51,049 bases of DNA from positions 1 to 51,049 of the forward strand of contig NZ_FOSZ01000013.1 in assembly GCF_900114415.1 (NCBI RefSeq), read 5' to 3'. The position numbers and the translations under genes are program-made. Shown here in pieces: positions 41,307 to 49,791 of the stretch. This DNA is from Shimia haliotis (GTDB lineage: Bacteria > Pseudomonadota > Alphaproteobacteria > Rhodobacterales > Rhodobacteraceae). Positions within the stretch are counted from its first letter, which is position 1. Each line of letters begins with the position of its first letter. The notes beneath the pieces are model-generated. The model worked only from the letters and a program-made list of their open reading frames with translations, had not been told where the DNA came from and ran no database searches.

Positions 41307-41654
41307 ATGACAACACGAACGACCGCCGATTTACTGACCACCGTTGCAGAGGACATCTCAGAGATGGCCGCCGTAGCACATGCACTCGACGCACTGACAA
41401 GCGAGCTTGATCTTAGCAAGGCAGATCAATCGAAAATTCGTGACCTCCAGAAGATAGACGCCCTGTTCCAGCATCTGGACGACATCGCCGCGCTGTTGCG
41501 CAAAATGTCGGACATGATCGGCACCGGACCTACGCTGGACACCCGTGATCTCTGCGCGGCCGTTCGCTTGGACTACCTGAAAACCCGCCTAACCAACGCA
41601 ACGCACGTCGACGCTGCAACACCGCCGGTGGCGGGCGACGTAAACCTGTTTTGA
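41307..41654 (+). CDS. Unrecognised 115-aa protein in che cluster
   Basis: ATG 41307 is chosen over an upstream ATG with no conserved sequence. The product (MTTRTTADLLTTVAEDISE ...) is almost entirely helical with a heptad-like central stretch (AHALDALTSELDLSKADQS, KIRDLQKIDALFQHLDDIAA). It ends in a disordered tail with a hydrophobic C-terminus (DVNLF). This layout resembles small phosphatase-type helpers such as CheZ, but the CheZ QxD motif is not convincingly placed. A receptor- or CheY-linked role is guessed from position only. Confidence 0.7.
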   Translation: MTTRTTADLLTTVAEDISEMAAVAHALDALTSELDLSKADQSKIRDLQKIDALFQHLDDIAALLRKMSDMIGTGPTLDTRDLCAAVRLDYLKTRLTNATHVDAATPPVAGDVNLF

Positions 41655-41676
41655 CCACGCGCCGCCGGAGGCTGCC

Positions 41677-42876
41677 ATGAACGCGATCACTCAAATTTCC
41701 CCTGCCACAAACTCTCAGGACGTGACATTGCCGCGCGAAGCGGTTTTGACTACGGCCACCGACCCACGCAGCATGCTGACATTTGTCAGCAAGGACTTCG
41801 CCGATCTTTCGGGGTTTGACGTCGACCACCTGATCGGGTCGCCCCACAAAGTCGTTCGGCATCCCGATACGCCGCGCGGCATTTTTCATCTGCTTTGGGA
41901 CAGCCTGAAATCAGGGCAAGCCGTCTACCTCTATGTCAAAAACCAGACTGCGGCCGGCGATGCCTATTGGTCGTTGGCCACCCACACGATCACCGACAAT
42001 GGTTTCATGTCCGCACGCATCCGTCCCTCCTCGTCGCTTTTTGAAAAGGTGAAGGACATATATTCCGAGATGCTCAACACTGAAGCCGGCGGCGCGTCCC
42101 CCGAAGAGAGCGCCGCATGGTTTATCAGTCAAATTCAAAGCATGGGATATACTGACCTTCTGCATCTCGGGTCCGACGCCCTGAACAGCGAATTCAAAGC
42201 CCGCGGCGACTGCGACCCTCAATTTGAAACCAGCTTCCGGATCATGGATGAAATCCTTCAACTGGTCGAAGAAATGCGAGAACTCGCAGAAGGGATCGAG
42301 GGAGGTTTCAAACGCGTTCGCGGTGAACCTGTCAACTTGCGCATTCTTGCTGGGCGCCTCGAAGGCGCCGGTGCCGCGCTGGGCACAATTTCCCAAAATT
42401 ACGATGCCATGGCGCAGGAAATGTATGAGTTACTCGGCCGCCTGCATGCACAAAACAGCGGCGCCCTGCACGATATGTTCTTTGCAGTGTCTCACGCCCG
42501 CGCCAATGAACAATGTGGCCGCCTACTGGACCAAAGCATCGCGCGTGAAGAGCAGTTCCTCAACGACGGAGAGCAATGCGTTGCACTGCGACGCCAACAG
42601 GATCACTTGAATGCCGTGACTACCCAGTGCATTCGGGAAATCTCCCATACAGGCAAACCAATTCCGGACATTTGTCGCTCTCTGCGCCGCCGGATCAACG
42701 GGCTGGACGTAGTGAAGCTGCTTTGCAAGGTCGAAAGCGGCCGTATGCGCGACGTGGACAGCGGCCTCGACGGCATCATCGACCGACTTCAGGCATTCCA
42801 TGACGGGACCGACAAGGGCCTTGCGGAACTCTCCTCCAAAGCTTCTCAAATTCAACAGAAAATCAACGCCTTCTGA
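41677..42876 (+). CDS. Soluble Aer-like PAS protein without MCP domain
   Basis: This 399-aa cytoplasmic protein has an N-terminal PAS domain carrying the Aer/FAD signature VVRHPDTPRGIFHLLWDSLKSG (about 68-89) and AYWSLATHT. A long helical region follows (MRELAEGIEGGFKRV; LARANEQ region; IINDRLQAFHDGT). There is no transmembrane helix, HAMP or MCP signalling tip. A His/Cys-containing CZB-like segment (AVSHARANEQCGRLLD) is possible but unproven. It sits just before an MCP, so it may be a separate redox sensor feeding the array. Confidence 0.88.
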   Translation: MNAITQISPATNSQDVTLPREAVLTTATDPRSMLTFVSKDFADLSGFDVDHLIGSPHKVVRHPDTPRGIFHLLWDSLKSGQAVYLYVKNQTAAGDAYWSLATHTITDNGFMSARIRPSSSLFEKVKDIYSEMLNTEAGGASPEESAAWFISQIQSMGYTDLLHLGSDALNSEFKARGDCDPQFETSFRIMDEILQLVEEMRELAEGIEGGFKRVRGEPVNLRILAGRLEGAGAALGTISQNYDAMAQEMYELLGRLHAQNSGALHDMFFAVSHARANEQCGRLLDQSIAREEQFLNDGEQCVALRRQQDHLNAVTTQCIREISHTGKPIPDICRSLRRRINGLDVVKLLCKVESGRMRDVDSGLDGIIDRLQAFHDGTDKGLAELSSKASQIQQKINAF

Positions 42877-42878
42877 GG

Positions 42879-42897
42879 TAAACGACACCATCGTTTA
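42879..42897 (+). promoter_or_regulatory. 7-bp inverted repeat between PAS gene and MCP gene
   Basis: TAAACGA (42879-42885), CACCA, TCGTTTA (42891-42897) form a perfect small stem or operator. It overlaps the end of the PAS gene region and lies about 90 bp upstream of the MCP ATG. No U tract follows. Confidence 0.45.
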
Positions 42898-42986
42898 ACC
42901 CGCATTCGATACCAAAGAGCCGAACACTCCTCACGCCCCTGCGCTCACACTGATCCGTCAGGGCAGCAAGACAAACGGAAACTGCT

Positions 42987-44909
42987 ATGTCCGCCATTTC
43001 AATAATCCGCGAACGTTTCTCCCAAATGGGGATACAGGCCAAAGTGGCCTCCGCTATCATTTTCGCCGTGGTTTTGGCGATTGGATCGGCATGTTACCCT
43101 CAGTATCTACAGAGGCTTCAAATCCTCGAAGAGAGGCAAACACAAACCGCTGAACTTGTGGCGGAAATCATCTCGGCTAAGGCGTCGCAGTCCCTTCAAG
43201 CTTCGGAGTTCTTCGAGGTTCAGTCCGTTCTGTCGGAAACTGTTGCAAAACACTCAGACATTCTTGCGGTCAGCATCAAGCACGTCACCGAAGGTGTTGT
43301 TGCGGAAGCCACAGCAAAATCCGGCACCGCCGGCTCTGCGGTTCATAGCCTTTCTATGTCCCAACGTGACATGCTTGCTGCCGCGCAAGACGGTGGTCGG
43401 GTAGTTGATCATCTGTTCGTTTTCAAGACCCCAATTGTGGCTGTGGAAAATGGCGAATATCTGGGTTCGGTGACGCTCCTGCGCGACATCGCCCCCGCAA
43501 TTTCAGACGTCCGCAAGGATCAAGCCCTAAGTTCTCTCAAAAGCGCCACAGCGGGATTGGTGGCCATGATTGTACTTTTGTGGATGATCGGACGAACCAT
43601 CTCCAAACCCGTGCTGGCCGTAGGTACTGCAATGGACCGGATTGCTGAGCACGACTATGAGGCCGAAATTCCCTGCGTGAACCGTGGCGATGAAATCGGT
43701 CAAATGGCTCAGCGCCTTGCCTTTTTCCGAGATCAGCTCGACGAAGAAGAGAAACTGCGCGAAATGCGCGAGGAAGAAGACGTCAAACGCCGCGATCTTG
43801 TGCATCAACTGGGACAGGGTCTCGCTGATCTTGCGGACGGGCGCGTCGATCGCTCCATTGATATTCAACAATTCGAAGCAGGCATTGAAGGCATCGAAAT
43901 CATCAATGATTTTAATAAAGTAGTCCTCAACCTGCGGCAAATCCTGTCAACTGCCACCCGTACTGCGGAAAGCGTGCGCAACAGCTCTGAAGAAATCGCG
44001 GAAGTCGTCATCGATCAATCCAAACGCTCCGAGGCACAAGCCGTGACCCTGGAAGAGTCCGCCGCGGCCATAGAAACGCTCTTTGGGTCTGTCGAACAAA
44101 CCGCCGCCAATGCTGCGGACGCCAAGAAACGCATTCTGGAAAACCGCGAGCAAGCTCAATCCGGTGGCGATGTGGTGGAACAAACCGTTCAGGCAATGAA
44201 AAACATCGAAACCTCCTCCAACCAGATCACAGCGATCATTGGTGTCATCGACGACATCGCCTTCCAGACCAACCTGTTGGCGCTCAATGCGGGTGTAGAA
44301 GCCGCCCGCGCCGGCGAAGCAGGCCGCGGGTTCGCAGTGGTGGCCTCCGAAGTTCGTGCACTGGCTCAACGCGCCTCTTCCAGCGCCAATGAAATCAAGG
44401 ACCTGATCACTCGGTCCGGCGAACAAGTCACCAGCGGCAGCCGACTCGTGAACGAAGCCGGCGGCGCTTTGCATGACATCATTGACGGCATCAATCATGC
44501 CTCTGATTTGGTGTCCCAAATCGCAACGAGTTCGCGCGCACAAGCCGACAACCTCGCCGAAATCAAAGAAAGCGTTCGTGACCTGGATCGAGTAACCCAG
44601 CGCAACGCCGCCATGATTGAGGAAAGCTCCGCGGCCAGCCGCAGCCTCTCGGACGAGGCGCGTCGCCTAAGCACCACGCTTCAGGTTTTTACCTTGACCG
44701 AAGGAGCCGATGCAGAGGTCTTGCAAACGTGGGAAGACGACATCGCAGAGGAAGCGGACGAAACAACTCTACCGGTACAGGTCACTGAGGAAACGCGCCC
44801 CAAAGCCCAAGCCCCTGTCGCGGAAATCAAGCCGACCGTACAGGAAGATGCTTCCACATACCGCCCTGCACAAGCGGTCAATGACGCCGACGCCTGGGCT
44901 GACTTCTGA
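42987..44909 (+). CDS. Transmembrane methyl-accepting chemotaxis protein
   Basis: This 640-aa receptor has TM1 at about 19-38 (VASAIIFAVVLAIGSACY), a periplasmic sensor of about 140 residues and TM2 at about 184-203. A HAMP (ISKPVLAVGTAMDRIAEHD) and a long coiled coil follow, with the hairpin tip VIDDIAFQTNLLALNAGVEA at about 419-438. Methylation Glu/Gln candidates flank the tip. The extreme C-terminus DADAWADF carries an x-W-x-x-F sequence compatible with a CheR docking pentapeptide. The ligand is unknown. Confidence 0.94.
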   Translation: MSAISIIRERFSQMGIQAKVASAIIFAVVLAIGSACYPQYLQRLQILEERQTQTAELVAEIISAKASQSLQASEFFEVQSVLSETVAKHSDILAVSIKHVTEGVVAEATAKSGTAGSAVHSLSMSQRDMLAAAQDGGRVVDHLFVFKTPIVAVENGEYLGSVTLLRDIAPAISDVRKDQALSSLKSATAGLVAMIVLLWMIGRTISKPVLAVGTAMDRIAEHDYEAEIPCVNRGDEIGQMAQRLAFFRDQLDEEEKLREMREEEDVKRRDLVHQLGQGLADLADGRVDRSIDIQQFEAGIEGIEIINDFNKVVLNLRQILSTATRTAESVRNSSEEIAEVVIDQSKRSEAQAVTLEESAAAIETLFGSVEQTAANAADAKKRILENREQAQSGGDVVEQTVQAMKNIETSSNQITAIIGVIDDIAFQTNLLALNAGVEAARAGEAGRGFAVVASEVRALAQRASSSANEIKDLITRSGEQVTSGSRLVNEAGGALHDIIDGINHASDLVSQIATSSRAQADNLAEIKESVRDLDRVTQRNAAMIEESSAASRSLSDEARRLSTTLQVFTLTEGADAEVLQTWEDDIAEEADETTLPVQVTEETRPKAQAPVAEIKPTVQEDASTYRPAQAVNDADAWADF

Positions 44910-44912
44910 GGC

Positions 44913-44968
44913 CCGGGCGCCCGGACCAAAACAATGGTGGGATGCGGGTCATTCCCGGCACCCCACCA
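44913..44968 (+). promoter_or_regulatory. Two RNA hairpins before cheD
   Basis: A 12-bp perfect palindrome CCGGGCGCCCGG (44913-44924) is followed by TGGTGGG (44935-44941) pairing with CCCACCA (44962-44968). An inner TGCGGG/CCCGGCA arm caps the second hairpin. Both fall in the 80-bp gap before the cheD ATG (44990). They could damp cheD expression or protect the mcp mRNA. Confidence 0.5.
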
Positions 44969-44989
44969 ACCAAAAAGACGAAAGCCAAC

Positions 44990-45559
44990 ATGAGCCAGAA
45001 TACTTCCCACGCCGTCGTCGGCTTCCGCACACAAGCTCTCCTTCAAGGGGACGTCCAGGTTTCTGCCGACCCGGATTTGGTGATCACCACCATGCTCGGC
45101 AGCTGTGTTGCGGCCTGTATGTGGGACGAGGTCGCCGGAATCGGGGGCATGAACCATTTCTTGTTGCCCGGCAACGATCCCAACTCACGCGGGGCCGTGA
45201 AGGAGGGGGTTCATGCAATGGAATTGCTCGTGAACGGCTTGATCCAGTCCGGTGCCAGCCGCGACCGGATGAAGGTGAAATTGTTGGGCGGCTCTAAAAT
45301 GTTTGACAGCCGCATCGATGTTGGAGCCAAGAATGCAGAATTTGCCATGTGGTTCGTACGCAACGAAGGGTTTGACCTGATTGATTGCTGCCTCGGCGGT
45401 CAACGCGGCCGCAACATCCGTTTCTGGCCGGTCGGCGGCCGCATTCAACGTCGCTTCATGAATGACGCCAAAATTGTGCTCGAAGAAACCGCCCAAGCCT
45501 CCGCCCGTCGCCGCGCTGGCAATCAAAAAGACCACGCAGGCGAAGTTCAGCTTTTCTAA
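44990..45559 (+). CDS. cheD: Chemoreceptor deamidase CheD
   Basis: This 189-aa protein starts at ATG 44990; the longer frame reads through the hairpins and is rejected. Catalytic C39 (TTMLGSCVAACMWD) and H56 (GMNHFLLPG) match the CheD Cys-His pair. The conserved VKLLGGSKMF and NIRFWPVGG follow. CheD deamidates Gln to Glu on MCPs and often interacts with CheC; no CheC is seen in this cluster. Confidence 0.95.
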   Translation: MSQNTSHAVVGFRTQALLQGDVQVSADPDLVITTMLGSCVAACMWDEVAGIGGMNHFLLPGNDPNSRGAVKEGVHAMELLVNGLIQSGASRDRMKVKLLGGSKMFDSRIDVGAKNAEFAMWFVRNEGFDLIDCCLGGQRGRNIRFWPVGGRIQRRFMNDAKIVLEETAQASARRRAGNQKDHAGEVQLF

Positions 45560-45682
45560 CCTCCTACTAGCCCTGTTTGGGGTGTCGGGGCGGGATGTGG
45601 CCTTTCGCCATTTCGCGTCAGTTCGGATCTCCGCCCGAAAACAACCTAATTTTCACAAGGCTCAATAGCAAAAAACTCCCCG

Positions 45683-46741
45683 CTACTCCGGAAAATTCAC
45701 CTTCAAGTGCTTGCTCGTCGCAACGGATTGGCAGGTCAAAATCTCGCCGGACAAGACTTCTTTGTCCTCCAAAGCCATATGCGCGCGCATGTGAACATCG
45801 CCTGACGTCAATTTCGCGCGACAAGCACCGCACACGCCGGATTGGCAACTGAAGGACGGTGAAAGTCCGGCTGCCAAAACAGCCTCAAGCACAGTTTGAT
45901 CCGCGCCAACGGCCACCTCGGTTGTTTTCCCATCCAGCCGCACTTGAGCCGTTGCCGCCACACCCGTAACGCCATCATCGGCCGCCCTTTCGCCACCAAA
46001 ACTTTCCATATGAATGCGGTCTTTAGGAACATCCATATTGGCGAGCGCCCGCGCGACATCAGCATTCATGCCACCAGGGCCGCAGATCCAATACTGGGCA
46101 TCTTGAGCCACAGGCGGCGTTTGAGCGATCGCAGCCTGAATCGCAGCCTCGTCAACCCGCCCTCTGCGCCAAGGTGAAAACCCGCTCCACATGGATTGTG
46201 ACGACAGCGTGTGCCGGACGGTCAAGCGATCGGGATAGGCCGCTTGCAAGGCGTCAAGCTCGTTACGGAAAATAATCTCTTTTTCCCTCGCGTTGCCCAA
46301 CACCAGATGCGCCACTGAGTAAGGTTCATTGACAAGAAGCGAGCAGACCATCGCATAAAGCGGGGTGATCCCGCTGCCGGCGCCAAAGAAATAGTGCGTG
46401 CGCCGCGCGGTTGCGCCCGGCATCAGAGTAAATCCCCCAAACGGCGGCATAATTTCCAACGTGTCGCCAGCGCTCAGGTGATCGGCAAAGTGGTTCGACA
46501 CCAAGCCGCCGGCAACGCGTTTCACTGTGATCCGAAGGGCCTCCTCCGGCGGGTTGGAAATCGTATAGCACCTTCGGTGTTCCTCCCCATTGAGGATCAC
46601 CCGCACCGTCAGGTGTTGTCCGGCAAGCCATCGGAAGGTTTCGCGCAAATATTCCGGCACAGCAAAGGAAACGCTGGTTGCGCGACCAGAAATGATGGGC
46701 TCAACATCCGAAACCACCAGTGGATAAAACTGTCGGGCCAT
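45683..46741 (-). CDS. FAD/NAD(P) reductase with C-terminal 2Fe-2S domain
   Basis: This 352-aa electron-transfer protein has an FAD domain (RRCYTISNPPE), an NAD(P) domain (YFFGAGSGITPLYAM; WICGPGGM) and a plant-type ferredoxin end. Its cluster ligands are C-x4-C-x2-C plus a distant C (FSCQSGVCGACRAKL, ILTCQS). This order matches the reductases of Rieske oxygenases such as GbcB/CntB/PaaE. It is the last gene of a minus-strand operon whose Rieske oxygenase lies upstream, so it is the likely electron donor. Confidence 0.93.
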   Translation of the reverse strand: MARQFYPLVVSDVEPIISGRATSVSFAVPEYLRETFRWLAGQHLTVRVILNGEEHRRCYTISNPPEEALRITVKRVAGGLVSNHFADHLSAGDTLEIMPPFGGFTLMPGATARRTHYFFGAGSGITPLYAMVCSLLVNEPYSVAHLVLGNAREKEIIFRNELDALQAAYPDRLTVRHTLSSQSMWSGFSPWRRGRVDEAAIQAAIAQTPPVAQDAQYWICGPGGMNADVARALANMDVPKDRIHMESFGGERAADDGVTGVAATAQVRLDGKTTEVAVGADQTVLEAVLAAGLSPSFSCQSGVCGACRAKLTSGDVHMRAHMALEDKEVLSGEILTCQSVATSKHLKVNFPE

Positions 46742-46742
46742 A

Positions 46743-46973
46743 TCAAAGTCCCAATTCTGTGGAGTTCAAAACGACCCAGATCACGCCAAGGGCGGTGATG
46801 GTCGCGCCCCACATCCACGCAGGCGGTTCATACCCTGTGAGCCACATAACGGCATAATCCGCTGCAACCCACGCAAAAATCCAAATCCCCCAGACGGTCA
46901 AACTGGTTGCACCCAGCATCAACCAGACGAAAGAGGCCAGAAACGCGATATTGGAAAGTAAAAACAGGATCAT
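46743..46973 (-). CDS. Small two- to three-helix membrane protein (76 aa)
   Basis: ATG 46973 gives MILFLLSNIAFLASFVWLML; the longer frame lacks coding character. Hydrophobic helices lie at about 3-20, 24-40 and 54-72, with W-rich interfaces and a short cytoplasmic/periplasmic loop (GYEPPAWMWG). Its end is 1 bp from the reductase start. I recognise no family. Its constant small size and operon membership suggest a membrane anchor or accessory for the oxygenase system. Confidence 0.75.
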   Translation of the reverse strand: MILFLLSNIAFLASFVWLMLGATSLTVWGIWIFAWVAADYAVMWLTGYEPPAWMWGATITALGVIWVVLNSTELGL

Positions 46974-46981
46974 GTGATGCC

Positions 46982-47467
46982 CTAGCGATAGTCGTATGTT
47001 GAGGTTAGGCGACGGATGACCGACCGCCCCGCAAGAGTTGTGATTTCGAACCGGTCGGTTTCGGTCATCGTGCCTTTGTAGCCGTCCCAATCGTATTGGA
47101 CTTTGACCGTGGTGGTGATCACGGCCATGCCCTCTTGGGTCTCAAGTGTTTGCTGGCGCTCAGAACGACCCACCTCAGAATAACCCTCCATCGCCTCCAC
47201 TACTTCAGGATTATTTTGCCAGTCTGGCAAAGTTTCCCATTCCGATATGGCATAGCTAAAGGAAAAATCCTGCCCCGCGAGGCCGGTCAGAACATGCACC
47301 TGATGGGACGCATCAGGATGCCAATCCCGCCAATTGGCGGAAATGCCGGCCTCTGTTGTGGCCGTGTGATAGCGATCGACCAGATCTTCGGCTTTGCCCG
47401 TTGGTGTGGCATAGGCAAGGCCCGCTGCCAAAACCAATCCGATGGCTGTTGCTGTTATGCGTTTCAT
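46982..47467 (-). CDS. Exported 161-aa NTF2/SnoaL-like protein
   Basis: ATG 47467 gives MKRITATAIGLVLAAGLAYA, a signal peptide cut near residue 20. The mature part (AEDLVDRYHTATTEAGISANW ... TTTVKVQYDWDGYKGTMTETDR) has an alpha-plus-beta pattern like NTF2/SnoaL-type lipid or small-molecule-binding proteins; that assignment is tentative. It overlaps the ABC gene's stop by 4 bp (47464-47467). Confidence 0.75.
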   Translation of the reverse strand: MKRITATAIGLVLAAGLAYATPTGKAEDLVDRYHTATTEAGISANWRDWHPDASHQVHVLTGLAGQDFSFSYAISEWETLPDWQNNPEVVEAMEGYSEVGRSERQQTLETQEGMAVITTTVKVQYDWDGYKGTMTETDRFEITTLAGRSVIRRLTSTYDYR

Positions 47468-48354
47468 ATTGGGGCCTCCGTTTGGTTGATGCGCCCGGTT
47501 ATTTCTGAAAGCCGGGAAAAGGTTTGTAGGGTAAGCGGCAGCACAAGCGCGCTTTCGACGAAATCCCAACTATAGGTGACAATCGAAAAAACCTGTCCGG
47601 CCGATGCTCCCAATCCCTGCGTCGCGAACCACAGGTTGAACATCTGCAACCCCAAAAGAGCGACGAAAATCAGCCCATAAATGATGCCTTCCGTATCCGA
47701 GATCCGAACCTCGGATTTTCGCAACGCAAGCAAATGGGCTCCCAGTCGAGGCAATGATCTGCTTTCAAGGACGCCGACCTGCTTTTCGGATTGGGCATTC
47801 AGGGCGCGATTGAGTTTGAAAAACCTCTGATGAACAAAGGCATAAAGAAGGGCCGTGATGATCAACGAGGCAAGCGCGGCCAACGCGAGATTGGCGTGAA
47901 AACTCGCAAGAATGGCGATCGCTGCTGTGGCGCGAACAATAGATGTCACGCTTTCGGGCGCTTCCTTTTCCAGAAAATCCACCAGTTCCCGTCCCATGGT
48001 GAGCCGCGCGTTCAGGCGTGACACGGGCATCTTGGCCGACCTCGTCACCAAGGCCTTGCCCAGCTCAACCCGCATGATGCCATAAGCGCGCGTGTCATAC
48101 AGCCGGCGCAAAGTTGCGATGATGATCAGGGCCAGGAACACGAAGCCCAGTTGGTAAAAGGCCGCGTAGTCGCCTTGCATCAGGCCATCGATGGCAAAGC
48201 CGATCAAAAGCGGAACAACCGCAAACAATGCGACCTCAAGGAATGTCATCACCCAAGTCACGGTGATTTGCGGCCAAAATGCCAACATCAGTTCGCGGAG
48301 CGTCAGAGGTTTGCCTTGAAGCAAGCCCGACCGCCGCGCCAAAGCAGCTTTCAT
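47464..48354 (-). CDS. Stand-alone ABC six-helix membrane domain, no ATPase
   Basis: This 296-aa protein consists of an ABC exporter-type transmembrane domain (MTFLEVALFAVVPLLIGFAI; IVRATAAIAILASFHANLALAA; IYGLIFVALLGLQMFNLWF), with about six helices. It stops before any Walker A, signature or Walker B motif. No ATPase gene lies next to it. This resembles the 'ABC six-transmembrane-domain-containing' family of half-proteins. It may need a distant ATPase, or act without ATP hydrolysis as a partner of the Rieske system. It overlaps the Rieske gene by 4 bp (ATGA). Confidence 0.82.
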   Translation of the reverse strand: MKAALARRSGLLQGKPLTLRELMLAFWPQITVTWVMTFLEVALFAVVPLLIGFAIDGLMQGDYAAFYQLGFVFLALIIIATLRRLYDTRAYGIMRVELGKALVTRSAKMPVSRLNARLTMGRELVDFLEKEAPESVTSIVRATAAIAILASFHANLALAALASLIITALLYAFVHQRFFKLNRALNAQSEKQVGVLESRSLPRLGAHLLALRKSEVRISDTEGIIYGLIFVALLGLQMFNLWFATQGLGASAGQVFSIVTYSWDFVESALVLPLTLQTFSRLSEITGRINQTEAPI

Positions 48355-49517
48355 GACGCGCGTTCCTCTTGCGCCACCATAAAGTCAAGAATGGCTTTCT
48401 GGTGCTTGGTGATTGGGCTTTCACCGGTGCTCGCTGGACCTATCTCAAGGTACGGGCTGGAGAGCGATTTTTGTTGCTGTTCGCAGGCATAGATGTCCTC
48501 GGTCGTGAAATCGCCGGAGGCCATCGGATCGTCCTCGCCGGCGGCATCATCACCGCTGTATTTCGGGCCGCCAAAGGACTTCCAAAACCCCGCGCTGCTC
48601 CAGGATTGTTTGCTGTATTCCCAGCTAGACACATTGGCGAGCTTTGTGCGGTTTTCAATCCTCGTCAGATCCGGCGCCAAGGGCGTAATGACAAAAACAT
48701 TCCAACTGTCCTCGCTGGCTCCGAGCCCAAGACCAGGGAACAACATAGGCACCCAAGCACCACGGTGCGGCTCAGGTATCACCCGCGGCGTTGGCAGGTT
48801 GCTTTCCAGAGATTTGCCATAGGCCTCTGAAGGTGGCTCCCAAAAATGGTAGTGCGGCCCTTTCCAGCCAAATTCGGCCTTGGCGTGATCGTACATATGC
48901 AGTGTGTTGGAGTGCAAATGGCTGAGGTGATAAACATCGATGTAATTCTCAACGACGATTTTCCAGTTCGCCTTGATCTCATAGGTTCGGCGCGCCTCGT
49001 CAAACTCCACCAACTCTTCAGGTTTGTGGGGACCGAGGAAGGGATCTACGTCCCCCAAGAATGCCGCCAAAGAGGGCGGATTGGGGTCCGGATGGACAAA
49101 CAACATGCCCCGCCAAACGTCCACCGCAGCTGGCTTGAGCCCAAGGCAACTTTTGTCGATCCCTTCAGGATACTCCCTTGCCTCGTCCGGCACTGAAACC
49201 AAATTGCCCTCCAGGTCATAGGTCCAGTCATGGTAAGGACAGGTCAGCGCTTTTTGAGTTTTACCCACTGCGCGGATCAACTGTGTCCCGCGGTGGCGGC
49301 AAATGTTGTGAAACGCGCGCAGGCGGAAATCGCGCCCCATCACGATAAAGATGTTGTTCAACCCCGCTTGCACCGAGACATAATGACCGGGTTCAGGCAC
49401 ATCCTCTACAAGACCTGCATAGCGCCATGACCTTGAAAAAATGAGCCTCTGCTCACGATCAAACCAATCTTTGGATGTGTAAGCATCAACGGGAAGTTTG
49501 TGATACATTCGGGTCAT
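48351..49517 (-). CDS. Rieske non-heme iron oxygenase alpha subunit
   Basis: This 388-aa catalytic subunit has a Rieske cluster C73-R-H75 (NICRHRG) and C93-P-Y-H96 (CPYHDW). The mononuclear iron triad is D194-x2-H197-x4-H202 (NYIDVYHLSHLH). The closest recognisable group is the GbcA/CntA-like monooxygenases acting on quaternary amines, rather than ring dioxygenases, judged by the simple Rieske-then-iron order and the absence of a beta subunit. The substrate is not proven. Electrons presumably come from the reductase at 45683-46741. Confidence 0.92.
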   Translation of the reverse strand: MTRMYHKLPVDAYTSKDWFDREQRLIFSRSWRYAGLVEDVPEPGHYVSVQAGLNNIFIVMGRDFRLRAFHNICRHRGTQLIRAVGKTQKALTCPYHDWTYDLEGNLVSVPDEAREYPEGIDKSCLGLKPAAVDVWRGMLFVHPDPNPPSLAAFLGDVDPFLGPHKPEELVEFDEARRTYEIKANWKIVVENYIDVYHLSHLHSNTLHMYDHAKAEFGWKGPHYHFWEPPSEAYGKSLESNLPTPRVIPEPHRGAWVPMLFPGLGLGASEDSWNVFVITPLAPDLTRIENRTKLANVSSWEYSKQSWSSAGFWKSFGGPKYSGDDAAGEDDPMASGDFTTEDIYACEQQQKSLSSPYLEIGPASTGESPITKHQKAILDFMVAQEERAS

Positions 49518-49527
49518 TGCAGCCTCC

Positions 49528-49791
49528 TCAGACCAACCAGACAGCGTATTGCGGAAATAGGCTTGCGGCCACCATCATGGCGCCAAACAAGGCCCAAAGG
49601 AACACGACAGCCCAGAACAGAACGGGATCTTCGTCCCGATCCACTTCGAAAACGAAATGCGCCTGACCGCTGCGCACCGCCGGCACGAGCCACCAAAGGA
49701 ACAACAAGCCCCATACCCAATAAATCCCCAGAGCCGCCGCAACGACGAGCACCGGAAAAGCGATGTGGTTCAATATCCGCTGTCGGTTCAT
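49528..49791 (-). CDS. 87-aa two-helix membrane protein
   Basis: Two hydrophobic helices (about 11-30, VLVVAAALGIYWVWGLLFLWW region, and 58-80, FWAVVFLWALFGAMMVAASL) flank a charged loop (FEVDRDEDPV). Its ATG is 1 bp from the tetR stop and its own stop lies 11 bp before the Rieske ATG. No family is recognised. It is the second small membrane protein of this operon. Confidence 0.78.
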   Translation of the reverse strand: MNRQRILNHIAFPVLVVAAALGIYWVWGLLFLWWLVPAVRSGQAHFVFEVDRDEDPVLFWAVVFLWALFGAMMVAASLFPQYAVWLV

